Shown: one piece after another, positions 1 to 10,024 of the stretch
Layout of the letters: every line of letters begins with the position of its first letter
Position numbering within the stretch: position 1 is the first letter of the stretch
DNA from: Streptomyces sp. DH41
Lineage (GTDB): Bacteria; Actinomycetota; Actinomycetes; Streptomycetales; Streptomycetaceae
Assembly: GCF_029813785.1 (NCBI RefSeq)
Contig: NZ_JARVKY010000002.1
Span: forward strand, 558,001 to 622,000
DNA length: 64,000 bases
Direction of reading: 5' to 3'
Notes under the pieces: model-generated
What the model saw: the letters and a program-made list of their open reading frames with translations, nothing else
Told to the model about the DNA's origin: nothing
The model's database searches: none
Made by a program: the position numbers and the translations under genes

Positions 1-1403
1 ACGCGCAACTCGGGGTCGACGACGGCCTGCTCGTCGGTGGCGGCGCCCATCTTGCAGGTGCCCGCCGGGTGGTAGACGGTGTGGGCGACCTTGCGGGCGT
101 ACTCGCTCAGCTCCTCGTCGCCGGTGACGTCCGGGCCGGGGCAGACCTCGCGCTTGAGCCAGCCTGCCAGCGGCTCGGTCCTCGCGACCTCGCGGGCGAT
201 CTTGATGCCGTCGACGAGGGTGCGGCCGTCGTGGTCGTCCTCGTCGGTGAAGTAGCGGAAGTCCAGGGCGGGCTTCACGGACGGGTCGGCGCTGGTCAGG
301 TAGAGCCGGCCGCGGGACTTCGGCTTGGGGATGTTCGGGGTCATCGAAACGCCGAACTCCGGGCGTTCGTAGCCGAGGCGCTCCGGGTTGTCCGTGAACG
401 GGATCTGGTAGAAGTGGAACATCAGGTCGGGGCCCGGGTGTTCGGGGTCGCGGCGCACGAACAGACCGGCGTCGGAGTCCATCGCGGAGTTGTCCGGGAT
501 GGGGCCGTCGGTCTCCCACACGATCACCGACTCGGGGTGGTCGAGCAGGTTCTCGCCGACCCCGGGCAGGTCGAGCGCCACGGGTATGCCGAGGGCTTCG
601 AGGTCCTCACGGGGGCCGATGCCCGAGTGCAGCAGCAGGCGGGGCGAGTCGACCGCGCCGGCGCAGAGTACGACCTCGTTCCGCGCCCGGACGAGGATCT
701 CCTCGCCGTCCTTGGTGCGGACGTGGACGCCCTCGGCGCGGGTCCCGTCGAGCTGGAGCTTGTACGCCCAGGTCTCCAGCATGATCGTGAGGTTGGGCCG
801 CTCGTCCATCACGGGGTGCAGGTACGCCACCGAAGCCGACGACCGCTTGTTGTTCTCGGGGTGGTAGGCGAGGTCGAAGAAGCCGACGCCCTCGGTGAAC
901 GGCTTCTTGTTGAAGCCCTCGACGCGGGGCACCTCCAGGGCCTTCTGCGCGGAGTCGACGAAGTCGCGGGCGATGGCGTTCCGGTCCTTCTCGTCGACCG
1001 GGACGATGTTGTTCTTGAGGCGCGCGTAGTACGCCTCCATCGGCACCGCGCCCCAGCCCTCGGCGCCGGCCGCCTCCCACTCGTCCCAGTCGGACGGCAG
1101 CGGCTTGAAGGCGATGAGGGTGTTGTGGGAGGAGCAGCCGCCGAGCACCCGTGCGCGGCTGTGCCGGATGTGCGAGTTGCCGCGTGGCTGTTCGGTGGTG
1201 GGGTAGTCGTAGTCCAGCTCCCCGCCGAGCAGGCCCATCCAGCGGCGCAGGGTGAGCACGTCGTCGCGGCCGACGTCGCTGGGGCCGCCCTCGATGACGG
1301 CGACGGTGACGTCCGGGTTCTCGGTGAGGCGGGAGGCGATCACCGATCCCGCGGTGCCGCCGCCGATGACGACGTAGTCGTAGACATGGGTGGTCTCGGG
1401 CAT
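1..1403 (-). CDS. betA: GMC-family choline dehydrogenase/oxidase (3' end outside window)
   Basis: FAD-dependent GMC oxidoreductase, likely oxidising choline to betaine aldehyde. I translated it from the minus strand: it opens MPETTHVYDYVVIGGGTAGS, where the GGGTAGS stretch is the Rossmann FAD-binding motif. The GMC signature LGGCSSHN follows near residue 90, with the second signature (GAVDSPRLLLHSGIGP) further on. The end runs off the left edge, so about 467 codons are visible and the C-terminus is missing; HPAGTCKMG, the region of the active-site His, is present. The ATG at 1403 has a CTGGAG ribosome site 7 nt upstream. It lies 57 bp downstream of the aldehyde dehydrogenase gene in the same direction. 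The pair forms the two-step choline-to-glycine-betaine route, which gives osmoprotection. Assignment to choline rather than another alcohol rests mainly on this neighbour. Confidence 0.88.
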   Translation of the reverse strand, partial: MPETTHVYDYVVIGGGTAGSVIASRLTENPDVTVAVIEGGPSDVGRDDVLTLRRWMGLLGGELDYDYPTTEQPRGNSHIRHSRARVLGGCSSHNTLIAFKPLPSDWDEWEAAGAEGWGAVPMEAYYARLKNNIVPVDEKDRNAIARDFVDSAQKALEVPRVEGFNKKPFTEGVGFFDLAYHPENNKRSSASVAYLHPVMDERPNLTIMLETWAYKLQLDGTRAEGVHVRTKDGEEILVRARNEVVLCAGAVDSPRLLLHSGIGPREDLEALGIPVALDLPGVGENLLDHPESVIVWETDGPIPDNSAMDSDAGLFVRRDPEHPGPDLMFHFYQIPFTDNPERLGYERPEFGVSMTPNIPKPKSRGRLYLTSADPSVKPALDFRYFTDEDDHDGRTLVDGIKIAREVARTEPLAGWLKREVCPGPDVTGDEELSEYARKVAHTVYHPAGTCKMGAATDEQAVVDPELR

Positions 1404-1460
1404 GGGGGTACTCCAGAGGGTGAGCGGTCGGGGAGCCGGGCGGGCTGGGGCTGAGCCCGG

Positions 1461-2981
1461 TCAGCCGGCGAACCAGCGGACGGGCTTCGGGGCGAGGTTC
1501 TGGTAGACGTGCTTGCTCTCGCGGTACTCGGCGAGGCCCGCGGGGCCCAGTTCGCGGCCGACGCCGCTCTTGCCGAAGCCGCCCCACTCCGCCTGCGGGA
1601 GGTAGGGGTGGAAGTCGTTGATCCAGACGGTGCCGTGCCGGAGCCGGCCCGCGACCCGGCGGGCCCGTCCCGCGTCGGCGGTCCAGACGGCACCGGCCAG
1701 ACCGTACTCGGTGTCGTTGGCGAGGGCTACGGCCTCGTCCTCGGTACGGAAGGTCTCGACGGTGAGCACCGGTCCGAAGACCTCCTCCCGTACGACCTTC
1801 ATCTCGCGGTGGCAGTGGTCGAGGAGGGTCGGCTCGTAGAAGTAGCCGCTCTCCGGCCGCTGGGGAGACGGCTCGGGGCGCTTGCCGCCGCAGCGCAGCT
1901 CGGCGCCCTCGGCCAGCGCGGAGGCGACGTAGTTCTCGGTCTTGGCGCGCTGCTGCTCGGAGACGAGCGGGCCGCACTCGACGCCGTCCTCGGTGCCGCG
2001 GCCGAGGCGGATCTTCGCGGCGCGGCGGGCGAGTTCGGCGACGAAGCGTTCGCGGACCGACTCCTCGATGATGAGGCGCCCGCCGGCGGAGCAGACCTGG
2101 CCGCTGTGGATGAAGGCGGCGTTGAGGGCCTGGTCGACGGCGGTGTCGAAGCCCTCCTCGGTCTCGCAGGCGTCGGCGAAGACGACGTTGGGGTTCTTGC
2201 CGCCGAGTTCGAGGGCGACCTTCTTGACGGTGACGGCGGCGGCCTGGGCGACCTTGGTGCCGCTGATCAGGCCGCCGGTGAAGGAGACCAGGTCGACGTC
2301 GGGGTGCTCGGCGAGCCGGGCGCCGACGGTGTGACCCGGGCCGGTGACGATGTTCGCGACGCCGGTGGGGAGGCCGGCCTCGGTCAGCAGGTCGATCAGG
2401 GCGACGGTCGTCATCGGGGTGATCTCGCTGGGCTTGATCACGAAGGTGTTGCCGGCCGCGAGCGCGGGGGCGATCTTCCAGCTGGCCTGGAGGAGCGGGT
2501 AGTTCCAGGGCGTGATCATCGCGCAGACGCCGACCGGCTCGTGCACGACGACGCTGTGGATCTCGGGCGAGCCCGCATCGACGACCCGGCCGGGGGCCTC
2601 GCCGGCGACCAGGTCCGCGAAGTAGCGGAAGGCGTCGGCGACGCAGTCGATGTCGACCCGGCCCTCCTCGACGGTCTTGCCCGCGTCGCGGCTCTCCAGC
2701 AGGCCGAGCGTCTCGCGGTCGCGCACGAGCAGGTCGGCGACGCGGCGCAGCAGGGCGGCGCGCTCGGTGACCGGGGTGTGCGGCCACTCGCCCGTGTCGA
2801 AGGCGCGCCGGGCGGCGGCCACCGCCAGGTCGGTGTCGCGCTCGTCGCCCTCCGCGATCACGGCGAACGGCAGGGCGTCCGCGGGGTCGAGGATGTCGCG
2901 CGTGTGCCCCGAGGCGGCCGCTCGCCATTCACCCCCGGCATGGATGGTGTCGCGCGCCCGGAGTTCCGTACTGTCCGCCAT
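1461..2981 (-). CDS. betB: Betaine-aldehyde dehydrogenase family protein
   Basis: NAD(P)-dependent aldehyde dehydrogenase of about 506 residues, the usual family length. Visible motifs: MITPWNYPLLQASWKIAPALA (cofactor fold), the catalytic Glu in LELGGKNPN (about residue 258) and the nucleophilic Cys in SGQVCSAG (about residue 297). The likely job is oxidation of betaine aldehyde to glycine betaine, supplied by the GMC enzyme encoded next. A TTG at 2990 is also in frame, but the ATG at 2981 is preferred because GGAAGG sits 11 nt before it and would be too close to the TTG. It is the first gene of the pair. No betI-type repressor is visible nearby. A different aldehyde substrate cannot be excluded from sequence alone. 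Confidence 0.9.
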   Translation of the reverse strand: MADSTELRARDTIHAGGEWRAAASGHTRDILDPADALPFAVIAEGDERDTDLAVAAARRAFDTGEWPHTPVTERAALLRRVADLLVRDRETLGLLESRDAGKTVEEGRVDIDCVADAFRYFADLVAGEAPGRVVDAGSPEIHSVVVHEPVGVCAMITPWNYPLLQASWKIAPALAAGNTFVIKPSEITPMTTVALIDLLTEAGLPTGVANIVTGPGHTVGARLAEHPDVDLVSFTGGLISGTKVAQAAAVTVKKVALELGGKNPNVVFADACETEEGFDTAVDQALNAAFIHSGQVCSAGGRLIIEESVRERFVAELARRAAKIRLGRGTEDGVECGPLVSEQQRAKTENYVASALAEGAELRCGGKRPEPSPQRPESGYFYEPTLLDHCHREMKVVREEVFGPVLTVETFRTEDEAVALANDTEYGLAGAVWTADAGRARRVAGRLRHGTVWINDFHPYLPQAEWGGFGKSGVGRELGPAGLAEYRESKHVYQNLAPKPVRWFAG

Positions 2982-3140
2982 GATCGTCAATGCCTTCCGT
3001 TCCCTGTTCAGCGCCCGTGCACCACGCAGGTGTCATGCACGGGACCGGGTGCTCATGCCCTTGGTCCCCGGATGCATGCGGTTCCGGGATCGGAAGTGTG
3101 CCGAGTCACTGAACAAAGGGACGGAGCGGAACGAACCGCC

Positions 3141-3168
3141 CACCCTGTGAGTGCCCGTTCACAGGGTG
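3141..3168 (-). terminator. Hairpin at the end of the three-gene operon
   Basis: Perfect 10-bp arms (CACCCTGTGA and TCACAGGGTG) with an 8-nt loop. The hairpin overlaps the stop codon of the gene ending at 3159 and could separate that operon from betB. Confidence 0.6.
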
Positions 3169-4337
3169 TCGGCGTCGCTGCCGCAGGTCGTGTACGGCGG
3201 GCAGAAGTGGCCGAGGGCCGCCCGCAGCATGGCCCGCTCGTCCTCGCGGCCGTCCGCCTCCGCCCCGTAGGCGGCGATCGCGTAGACCTCGCCGTCGGCG
3301 GCCAGGAAGCGCTCGTCGACGACATGCCAGGTGCCGATGTCGGGTTCGCCCTTGAGGGAGTCGGCGAGGTACTCGAGCCGGGAGCCGGTGAAGTCGCCGT
3401 CGTCCAGGGTCTCCAGGGAGATCTGCCGGAAGCCGTCGGCCTTGGCCGTGTCCTCGGAGAGGAACAGCTCGAAGGACGCGTCGGGCGAGGCTTCCTCCAC
3501 CTGGTACACCTGCAGCCGCAGTGCGCCGTCGGTGCTGCGGTAGTTGACCACGTCGATGCCGTACTTCGAGGGCACCTCCTCGCGCACCCAGCCCACGGGA
3601 CGGGCGATGGTGAAGCCCTCCGCGTCGGAGTGCAGCTCGTAGTCGTCGGGCAGCTCGGAACCGTCGAGCGGCCCGGAGCCGTCGGGTGGCCCGGTGGCCG
3701 TGCCGGACGGCGAATCCGGCATGTCGGAGGCGGGTGTCCCTGCCTCGTCGGTCCGGAGCGTCGAGGGCTCGGGGGCCGAGGGTTCCGGGGTGGGGGACGC
3801 GCTCGCCGACACCGCCGCGTGGTCGCCGCGGTCGTCCGTGCCGTCGTCTTTGGGGACCACGAGCGTCAGTACGAGGGCTCCCACGACCCCGGCCGCGGCG
3901 GCACCGCCCAGCACGGACCACATGAGCCGGCGGCTGGGACCGCCGGTGCCGGCGGGGGGCGGCGTCCGCGGATGCCCGGGCCGCGGCCAGGAACCGGTGT
4001 GGGGCAGTTCGGGCGCGGACCAGGTACCGGGGGCCGGCGGTGACCCCGGCAGCGAGGCGCCGGGCGGGTGGTCGGCGTTCTCGTCGTGTGACACCTGTGG
4101 TGCTCGCGGGGACTGAGGTGCTGGCGAGGGCTGAGGTGGTAGCGGGGTCTGGGGTGCTTGTGGTGTCCGGGGTGGTTGCGGAGCCTGCGGGGTCGGTGGT
4201 CCTTGCGGCGTCTGTGGTGCCTCTGGCGCCGACCCCGGCCGGGGCGGTGGTGGTGGGGTCACCGGCGCGGTGCCGCCCGCGGTGTCCTCCCAGCGTTGGG
4301 TCGTCTCGTTCCAGTACCGCTGCCGTCCCCCGCTCAT
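3159..4337 (-). CDS. Proline-rich single-pass membrane protein, third gene of motif operon
   Basis: No recognised family. The product (392 aa) starts MSGGRQRYWNETTQRWED, followed by about 130 residues of Pro/Gln/Ala-rich sequence. One membrane segment follows (RLMWSVLGGAAAAGVVGALVLTLVV), then a Ser/Pro/Glu-rich linker and a folded C-terminal domain of about 150 residues beginning YELHSDAEGFTIARPVGWVRE. That domain has the look of secreted PsbP/LpqN-like lipoprotein folds in actinobacteria; this is a guess from pattern. The topology predicts a cytoplasmic disordered N-terminus and an extracellular C-terminus. The ATG at 4337 lies 4 nt past the stop of the upstream gene, so a longer upstream extension in this frame is rejected. 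A tandem CTG/CCTGRGG-like pattern encodes the Pro-rich stretch. Confidence 0.8.
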   Translation of the reverse strand: MSGGRQRYWNETTQRWEDTAGGTAPVTPPPPPRPGSAPEAPQTPQGPPTPQAPQPPRTPQAPQTPLPPQPSPAPQSPRAPQVSHDENADHPPGASLPGSPPAPGTWSAPELPHTGSWPRPGHPRTPPPAGTGGPSRRLMWSVLGGAAAAGVVGALVLTLVVPKDDGTDDRGDHAAVSASASPTPEPSAPEPSTLRTDEAGTPASDMPDSPSGTATGPPDGSGPLDGSELPDDYELHSDAEGFTIARPVGWVREEVPSKYGIDVVNYRSTDGALRLQVYQVEEASPDASFELFLSEDTAKADGFRQISLETLDDGDFTGSRLEYLADSLKGEPDIGTWHVVDERFLAADGEVYAIAAYGAEADGREDERAMLRAALGHFCPPYTTCGSDADTL

Positions 4338-4341
4338 CGGG

Positions 4342-4695
4342 TCACATCCCCAGCAGCCCGGCGACCGTCCCGAAGGACGCGAACAGGGACAGGGCCGCCT
4401 GCGTCTCCTCGAACAGGCCCCGCAGCCGCTGGAGGCGCCCCTCGGGGGCCGTGCCGGTACGGGTGATCTCCTCCTCGGTGTCCGCGAGGGCCGTGTCGAG
4501 CCTGGCGGTCTGCTCGGTCCCCTGGATCCGCGCCAGGTCGGCACGCAACTCCCGCACCGCCCTCAGCAGTTCCTCGGCGGTCTGGTCGCGCGGCGCCGTG
4601 GTGCCGTAGTGGCTCGTCACGTTCGCGTTGTCGCCGACGGCGAAGGTCGCCCCCTGGGCGTTGCCGATGTGCACGTTCGGCTCGTTGGCTGCCAT
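4342..4695 (-). CDS. Small protein with N-terminal NVHIGNAQGATFAVGD motif and helical tail
   Basis: A 117-aa protein. Residues 6-30 form a Gly/Asn-rich, beta-prone segment (core IGNAQGATFAVGD) that recurs exactly at the C-terminus of the protein encoded just upstream. The rest, from TAEELLRAVRELRADLARI onward, is predicted helical with a hydrophobic end (LSLFASFGTVAGLLGM). The start ATG overlaps the upstream stop in TAATG, so the two are probably translationally coupled. The layout, a short shared motif at opposite ends of adjacent proteins, resembles bacterial amyloid-signalling pairs, but the motif does not match one I can name with certainty. The helical part may belong to a Streptomyces DUF (DUF5955 comes to mind, unverified). 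Function unknown. Confidence 0.8.
   Translation of the reverse strand: MAANEPNVHIGNAQGATFAVGDNANVTSHYGTTAPRDQTAEELLRAVRELRADLARIQGTEQTARLDTALADTEEEITRTGTAPEGRLQRLRGLFEETQAALSLFASFGTVAGLLGM
4628..4670. repeat. 43-nt coding repeat, copy 1 (copy 2 at 4765-4807)
   Basis: This stretch and 4765-4807 are identical except for one synonymous base. They encode the shared IGNAQGATFAVGD core, at the N-terminus of the small protein and at the C-terminus of the membrane protein. They are direct copies 137 nt apart. Confidence 0.9.
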
Positions 4696-6467
4696 TAGCT
4701 TCCGGATCCCTTCTGCGGCGCGGGGCCGGCGGTCTTGGACGGGGCGTGGGACGAGACGTGGGACTTGTCGCCGACGGCGAAGGTCGCCCCTTGGGCGTTG
4801 CCGATGTACGTACTGCCGTTGCTGAGGTTCACGATCTTCTGCACGAACTCACCGGTCTCGTAACCGGCGTCGGCCAGGGCCAGCCGCACACCGTGCCCCA
4901 CACGGTCCTGGATGCTCCTGAGGTAGCGGCTGACGTCCATCTCCTGGAAGGTCGACCCGGTGGGCATCGAGGCCAGCTCCCGTACGGAGATGGCGGGACC
5001 CGCGGGGAGCGCGCCCGTGTGGCCGCCGGTCAGCAGCCGCCACCCGTACACCAGGCCCCGTCCGAGGGTGAGCAGGGAACGGCCCACGGAGCCGGGCACC
5101 AGGGCGGCGGCCCCGGCCGCCTTGCCCAGCACGTTGTTGTTGCGGAAGCGGTGGGAGGCACGGTCGGCGTCCTTGAAGTCCGCGCGCACCGGGGTCAGTA
5201 CGTGCGGGGCGATCTCCAGCATGAGCATCCGGCCCTGGGTGTGCAGGCGCACGAAGACCGTGACGACCAGTTCCTCCTCCCAGCCGCCGACCCGGATCCG
5301 CAGGAAGTGCCGCCGCTTCTCGGCGCCCTCCTCCACGGCACGCGAGCGGTGCTGCTCGAACTCCTCCCAGCTGTACGGGGCCTGCTCACGGTCGAGCAGC
5401 CCCTCCACCGGGAGGAACACGCACTCGTCGAGCTCCAGCCGGCGCAACCGGTCGCGCACGCCGGCGCCCGCGTACTCGGAGGGCATGCGCAGCTGTTCGA
5501 TCAGGGGCCGGACGCGGTCCAGGACGGCGCGGTTGCTGAGCGGCTGCTGCTTCTTCTCGTCGTCCGGCTTCAGCTCGACGGCCAGCACCCAGGTGTCGTA
5601 CGCCGCTCCCGCCCCCAAGAACGGGTGCTTCTCGTTGTACATGACCAGCGGCGCGTGCTGCTCCAGCCGGATGCGTCGCATCAGCCGCTGGAACCGCTCG
5701 CCCTCGGCCTTCTCCGCCGGGTCACCGGCGGCGTCCGGGAAGCGTTCCGGGGAGAGTTCGGCGGCGAGCGCGCGGGCGAACTGGTTGCGCTGCGCGGCCA
5801 CGCACATCCCGATCAGCACGAGGACGGCGATCCCCAGCCAGGCCTGCCAGACCTCGATCAGAGCGGCGCCGTCCCCGACGGACGGGAGCGCCACGTCGGC
5901 GAACTCCTGCCAGTCGGAGCCGCTGGAGCCGCCGGAGCCGTAGAAGTCGGCTGCCGATCCGTACGAGGAGTCGTCGTCCGAGCCGCCGCCGAACGCGACG
6001 GCGACCATGATGAACATGGAGAAGGCGAACTGCAAGCGCCCGCACCAGCGCACCATGAAGGCCGCGATCCGCCGGTACAGGGGCGGTCGCTCCCCGCGGC
6101 CCCTGATCCAGGGGGCCAGGGCGAGCAGCACACTGGGCCACAGGAAGACGGCGAGCAGCCCGCCGCTGAGCGGGATCCCCACCACCCACAGTCCGATGAC
6201 GGCCGCGGACCACAGCAGCTCCAGTCGGCGGGCCCGCAGGGCGTGCGCGAGGACCCGGGCCGCGTCGAAGCCGAGCGACGGCGCCACGACCCGCTGCTCG
6301 TCGAGATACAGATCGTCGATGACGCGGTCCCGGTAACCGGGGTCGAGATAGGCGCCCGCGCACAGCAGCCGGGTCGCCTCACTGGCGTAGGGCGGGGTGG
6401 GCGGGGGTTCCGGTGGTGTCCCCGCGTTGCTCTGCTGTGGTTGCTGCGGCACGTAGGCGGTGCTCAC
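4695..6467 (-). CDS. Polytopic membrane protein with C-terminal shared motif
   Basis: About 590 aa, no family recognised. The order is a Gln/Pro-rich N-terminus; a helical cytoplasmic part (YLDPGYRDRVIDDLYLDEQRVV); hydrophobic segments around ELLWSAAVIGLWVVGIPLSGG, LLAVFLWPSVLLALAPW, LQFAFSMFIMVAVAFGG and WLGIAVLVLIGMCVAAQ; and a long soluble region. The C-terminal 35 residues carry STYIGNAQGATFAVGDKSHVSSH, matching the next protein's N-terminus. The start chosen is GTG at 6467, with GGGGGA 6 nt upstream. An ATG at 6527 lacks a ribosome site, and longer versions run into mdh. It is first in the operon; the stop overlaps the next ATG by one base. The acidic/Ser/Gly-rich loop GGGSDDDSSYGS lies between membrane segments. 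Confidence 0.8.
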   Translation of the reverse strand: MSTAYVPQQPQQSNAGTPPEPPPTPPYASEATRLLCAGAYLDPGYRDRVIDDLYLDEQRVVAPSLGFDAARVLAHALRARRLELLWSAAVIGLWVVGIPLSGGLLAVFLWPSVLLALAPWIRGRGERPPLYRRIAAFMVRWCGRLQFAFSMFIMVAVAFGGGSDDDSSYGSAADFYGSGGSSGSDWQEFADVALPSVGDGAALIEVWQAWLGIAVLVLIGMCVAAQRNQFARALAAELSPERFPDAAGDPAEKAEGERFQRLMRRIRLEQHAPLVMYNEKHPFLGAGAAYDTWVLAVELKPDDEKKQQPLSNRAVLDRVRPLIEQLRMPSEYAGAGVRDRLRRLELDECVFLPVEGLLDREQAPYSWEEFEQHRSRAVEEGAEKRRHFLRIRVGGWEEELVVTVFVRLHTQGRMLMLEIAPHVLTPVRADFKDADRASHRFRNNNVLGKAAGAAALVPGSVGRSLLTLGRGLVYGWRLLTGGHTGALPAGPAISVRELASMPTGSTFQEMDVSRYLRSIQDRVGHGVRLALADAGYETGEFVQKIVNLSNGSTYIGNAQGATFAVGDKSHVSSHAPSKTAGPAPQKGSGS

Positions 6468-6585
6468 GCCGATCCCCCGATGCGCGTGAAGTCCGGCGAC
6501 TTCGGTCGAGTTGAGAGGCAGCAGCATAGAGGAGGGACGGGGCCGCCAGGCCCGAAACGTCAACAGAGCGCCGGGTGAGACACGT

Positions 6586-6620
6586 CGGTCCCCGGACCGC
6601 CGTGGCGGATCCGGGGACCG
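6586..6620 (-). terminator. mdh terminator hairpin
   Basis: Arms CGGTCCCCGGACCGCC and GGCGGATCCGGGGACCG pair with a single bulged base and a very short loop, 47 bp beyond the mdh stop. Confidence 0.65.
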
Positions 6621-6666
6621 GTGCACCGGCCGGACCACTGATCCGGCGGTGGGGTGGTGCGACGTA

Positions 6667-7743
<1,077 letters not shown>

Positions 7744-7880
7744 TCAGGCTATCGCGCCTCCGGTGGCCGGGACGTCCGGGTCGGTGTGGCCCGGCCCACA
7801 GGACCACCGCCGGGTCACCCGCGTGCGTGAACGGGAGGGCGTGGAGCGGGGGCGTGGAGCGGGGGCACGGCGCAGGGCGC

Positions 7881-7970
7881 GGGGGACGTGAACGCGGGGG
7901 ACGTGAACGCGGGGGACGTGAACGCGGGGGACGTGAACGCGGGGGACATGAACGCGGGGGACATGAAGAG
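7881..7970. repeat. Six tandem 15-bp units in the mdh/XRE intergenic gap
   Basis: Unit GGGGGACGTGAACGC is repeated head to tail: units 1-4 identical, unit 5 with ACATG, unit 6 degenerate at its end. It sits in the 530-bp gene-free stretch 7657-8186, which otherwise holds only the mdh palindrome; no convincing gene is seen there. The repeat reads open in several frames but gives low-complexity peptide only. Confidence 0.9.
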
Positions 7971-8186
7971 GCGGCCGCCTGTCCGGGAGAGGGGGGACGA
8001 AGCGACCGCCGTTCGGGGATACCGTTGCCGGACTCCCGTGGGGGTACTTCTCGCGTGCCCGTGACATGGCGGGCCATGCCTGCCGCGGACGATTTTCTTC
8101 CGGTGCGGCCCGCACGCGTGTCCCTGCGGGCCGCTCCCTCTTCCTCGACCTGGTCCCCCGTGCGGGCCGCTCCCCCGTGCGGCCTG

Positions 8187-9527
8187 TTACTCCGTGCAGC
8201 CCTGCTGGCCCGCCGTCAGCGTCACACACGCCTTGGCCTCGGCCCCGGACTTCACCGCCACCATCGGGGTGTACGCGACGGTGTCGGCCGCCCCGGTGAT
8301 CTTGCCCGTCTGCTGGTTCTCGCCGCCCGCGCTCACCTGCACCTCGTCGCCCTGTGCCGCCTGGGTGACACGGGCCCACGCGGCACCGCACGTCTTGCTG
8401 TACCGGACCTCGACGGCGGCCGTGCCGACGGTGGCGGTCGCGGCGGTGGTCACCAGGTCGCCGCCACAGCCCATGATCTCCGGGTCCTTGCCGGTGCAGG
8501 CGTCGCCGCTGCACTTGACGCCCGGCGGCAGCTCGGTGTCGGTGCTCACGGTGGGCGACGGGGAGGGCTTGGCGCTCTCGTTCTCCTTGTCGCCGCCGTC
8601 GTTCAGAAGGAAGAAGGCGCCCGCGATCACGACGAGCACGCCGACGACACCCGCGACGAACGTCGTCATCCGCTTGTTGCCGCCCCCGGAGGACCGGCCC
8701 CGCGAACGGGAACCGTCACGCGGGGGCTCGCCGAACGTGCCCGCCGGCCCCGAGGGCCCCGGCGAGCCCGCGTGTCCCGGTGATCCCGAATGTCCCGACG
8801 GGCCGTGGCCGTTCGGTGCGGCGGCGGTCGGCATCGCCGTGGTTCGCGCGGTTCCCCCGGGCCCGGCACCGGGCCCGGACCGCGCCGTGCGGTCACCGGT
8901 CGGCGCCGGTCCCCGGTAGCCGGCGATGCCCCACGAGTTGCCGTCGGCCGCGCCGCCGGACGACGGGACCGAGGGCGCGCCGGTGGCGCCGCCGCCCCGG
9001 ACCGTGCCGACGGCCGAGTCGGGGCTGTCCGCGGCCGTCGGCTGCACGGGGACCGAAGGCGGCAGTGTGGGTGCCACACCGGCCGGCCCCGCGATCCCGG
9101 GTGTGACCGTCGCGCCGCCGCCGTGGCGGCCGGTCCGGCTCCCCCTGCCGCTCCTGCCGCCGCTGCCCGACTTGGCCGCGGGCGCGCCCAGCTCACCCAG
9201 CGCGGCACGCGCCTGGGAGATCCGAATGGCCTCCATGGTCATGTCATGGCGCATCTCCGAGCGGCTCCAGGCGCGCTCGGCCAGCTCCCACATGGTGGTC
9301 AGGTGCATGGGGTTGGTCCCCGTCACCTCGGCCAGGGCCACGATGGCGCCCTTCGGCGCCAGCAGCCGGCCGTTCAGATAGCGCTCCCAGGACGTCTTGC
9401 TGTAGCCCGTCGCGTCGGCGACCGACGCGACGCTCAGCTCGCTACGGTCCACGAGTCGACGCAACTGGCTGGTGAACTCTTTGATCTGCGGATCGAGTTC
9501 ATCCGGCAAGGCCTTCCAACGAGGCAT
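8187..9527 (-). CDS. XRE-type helix-turn-helix membrane protein with DUF2690-like C-terminus
   Basis: 446 aa. Residues 1-110 hold a helix-turn-helix region (LSVASVADATGYSKTSWERYLNGRLLAPKGAIVALAEV). A Gly/Ser/Pro-rich linker of about 170 residues follows, then one membrane helix (MTTFVAGVVGVLVVIAGAFFLL). The extracellular C-terminal domain begins GVKCSGDACTGKDPEIMGCGGD, with paired Cys motifs typical of the DUF2690 (YjfA-like) family. The design suggests a membrane-anchored DNA-binding protein, cytoplasmic HTH and external sensor domain. The ATG at 9527 is clear from the conserved MPRWKALPDELDP start. It is monocistronic. Ligand and targets are unknown. Confidence 0.88.
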   Translation of the reverse strand: MPRWKALPDELDPQIKEFTSQLRRLVDRSELSVASVADATGYSKTSWERYLNGRLLAPKGAIVALAEVTGTNPMHLTTMWELAERAWSRSEMRHDMTMEAIRISQARAALGELGAPAAKSGSGGRSGRGSRTGRHGGGATVTPGIAGPAGVAPTLPPSVPVQPTAADSPDSAVGTVRGGGATGAPSVPSSGGAADGNSWGIAGYRGPAPTGDRTARSGPGAGPGGTARTTAMPTAAAPNGHGPSGHSGSPGHAGSPGPSGPAGTFGEPPRDGSRSRGRSSGGGNKRMTTFVAGVVGVLVVIAGAFFLLNDGGDKENESAKPSPSPTVSTDTELPPGVKCSGDACTGKDPEIMGCGGDLVTTAATATVGTAAVEVRYSKTCGAAWARVTQAAQGDEVQVSAGGENQQTGKITGAADTVAYTPMVAVKSGAEAKACVTLTAGQQGCTE

Positions 9528-9786
9528 TGCTTCCCCCTCTTCCCCCCGGTGACGTGCTGTTCGTTCCCCGCTTGGTCCCGCGCGCGGCGTCCCGCCCGAA
9601 GTCCCCGTTCTGGCTACCCACAGGGATGCGCCCGGTCAGGATCTCAGTTCCCGGGGTGGGGGCGCACAGGAGCACAGAGGTCGCGAACATGCACCGTCGC
9701 ACGCCCACCGACCCGTGGTCCAGTGTCCCACCGGCCTCGCCATGCCCTGAACCGAGCCCCTGAGGCTAGCGCTGTCCCTGAACGAC

Positions 9787-9805
9787 TTCGCGGTATATCC
9801 GCGAA
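9787..9805. promoter_or_regulatory. Short palindrome in gene-free stretch 9528-10061
   Basis: TTCGCGG-TATAT-CCGCGAA is a perfect 7-bp inverted repeat in a locally AT-rich spot, 260 bp upstream of the XRE gene. The remainder of this 534-bp gap shows only the folD-operon terminator at 9975-10024 and no supportable gene. Confidence 0.4.
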
Positions 9806-9974
9806 CTTGTCAATACCTCGCCCGACGGAACGTACATGGACGGTCACGCTCGGAACACGCGCCCCGTGTTGCACGGCGCGCACATCGGAGTGACGGAGTA
9901 GCGGAACGGTCACTTCCGTGCCACAGCGCCCTGACAGGCGTTGATCAGGGCGTTCCGCGTACAGGAGTGTGGAT

Positions 9975-10024
9975 CCCGGCGGCGGCCCGTCCTTCCACGG
10001 GGGTGAGGACGGGCCGCCGCCGGG
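9975..10024 (-). terminator. folD-operon terminator
   Basis: Perfect 18-bp arms (CCCGGCGGCGGCCCGTCC and its complement) with a 14-nt loop, starting 37 bp after the stop of the DUF3017 gene. Confidence 0.75.

Noticed and set aside
7881..7970. Possible CRISPR array
   Set aside because: Units are contiguous with no spacers and have no neighbouring cas genes.
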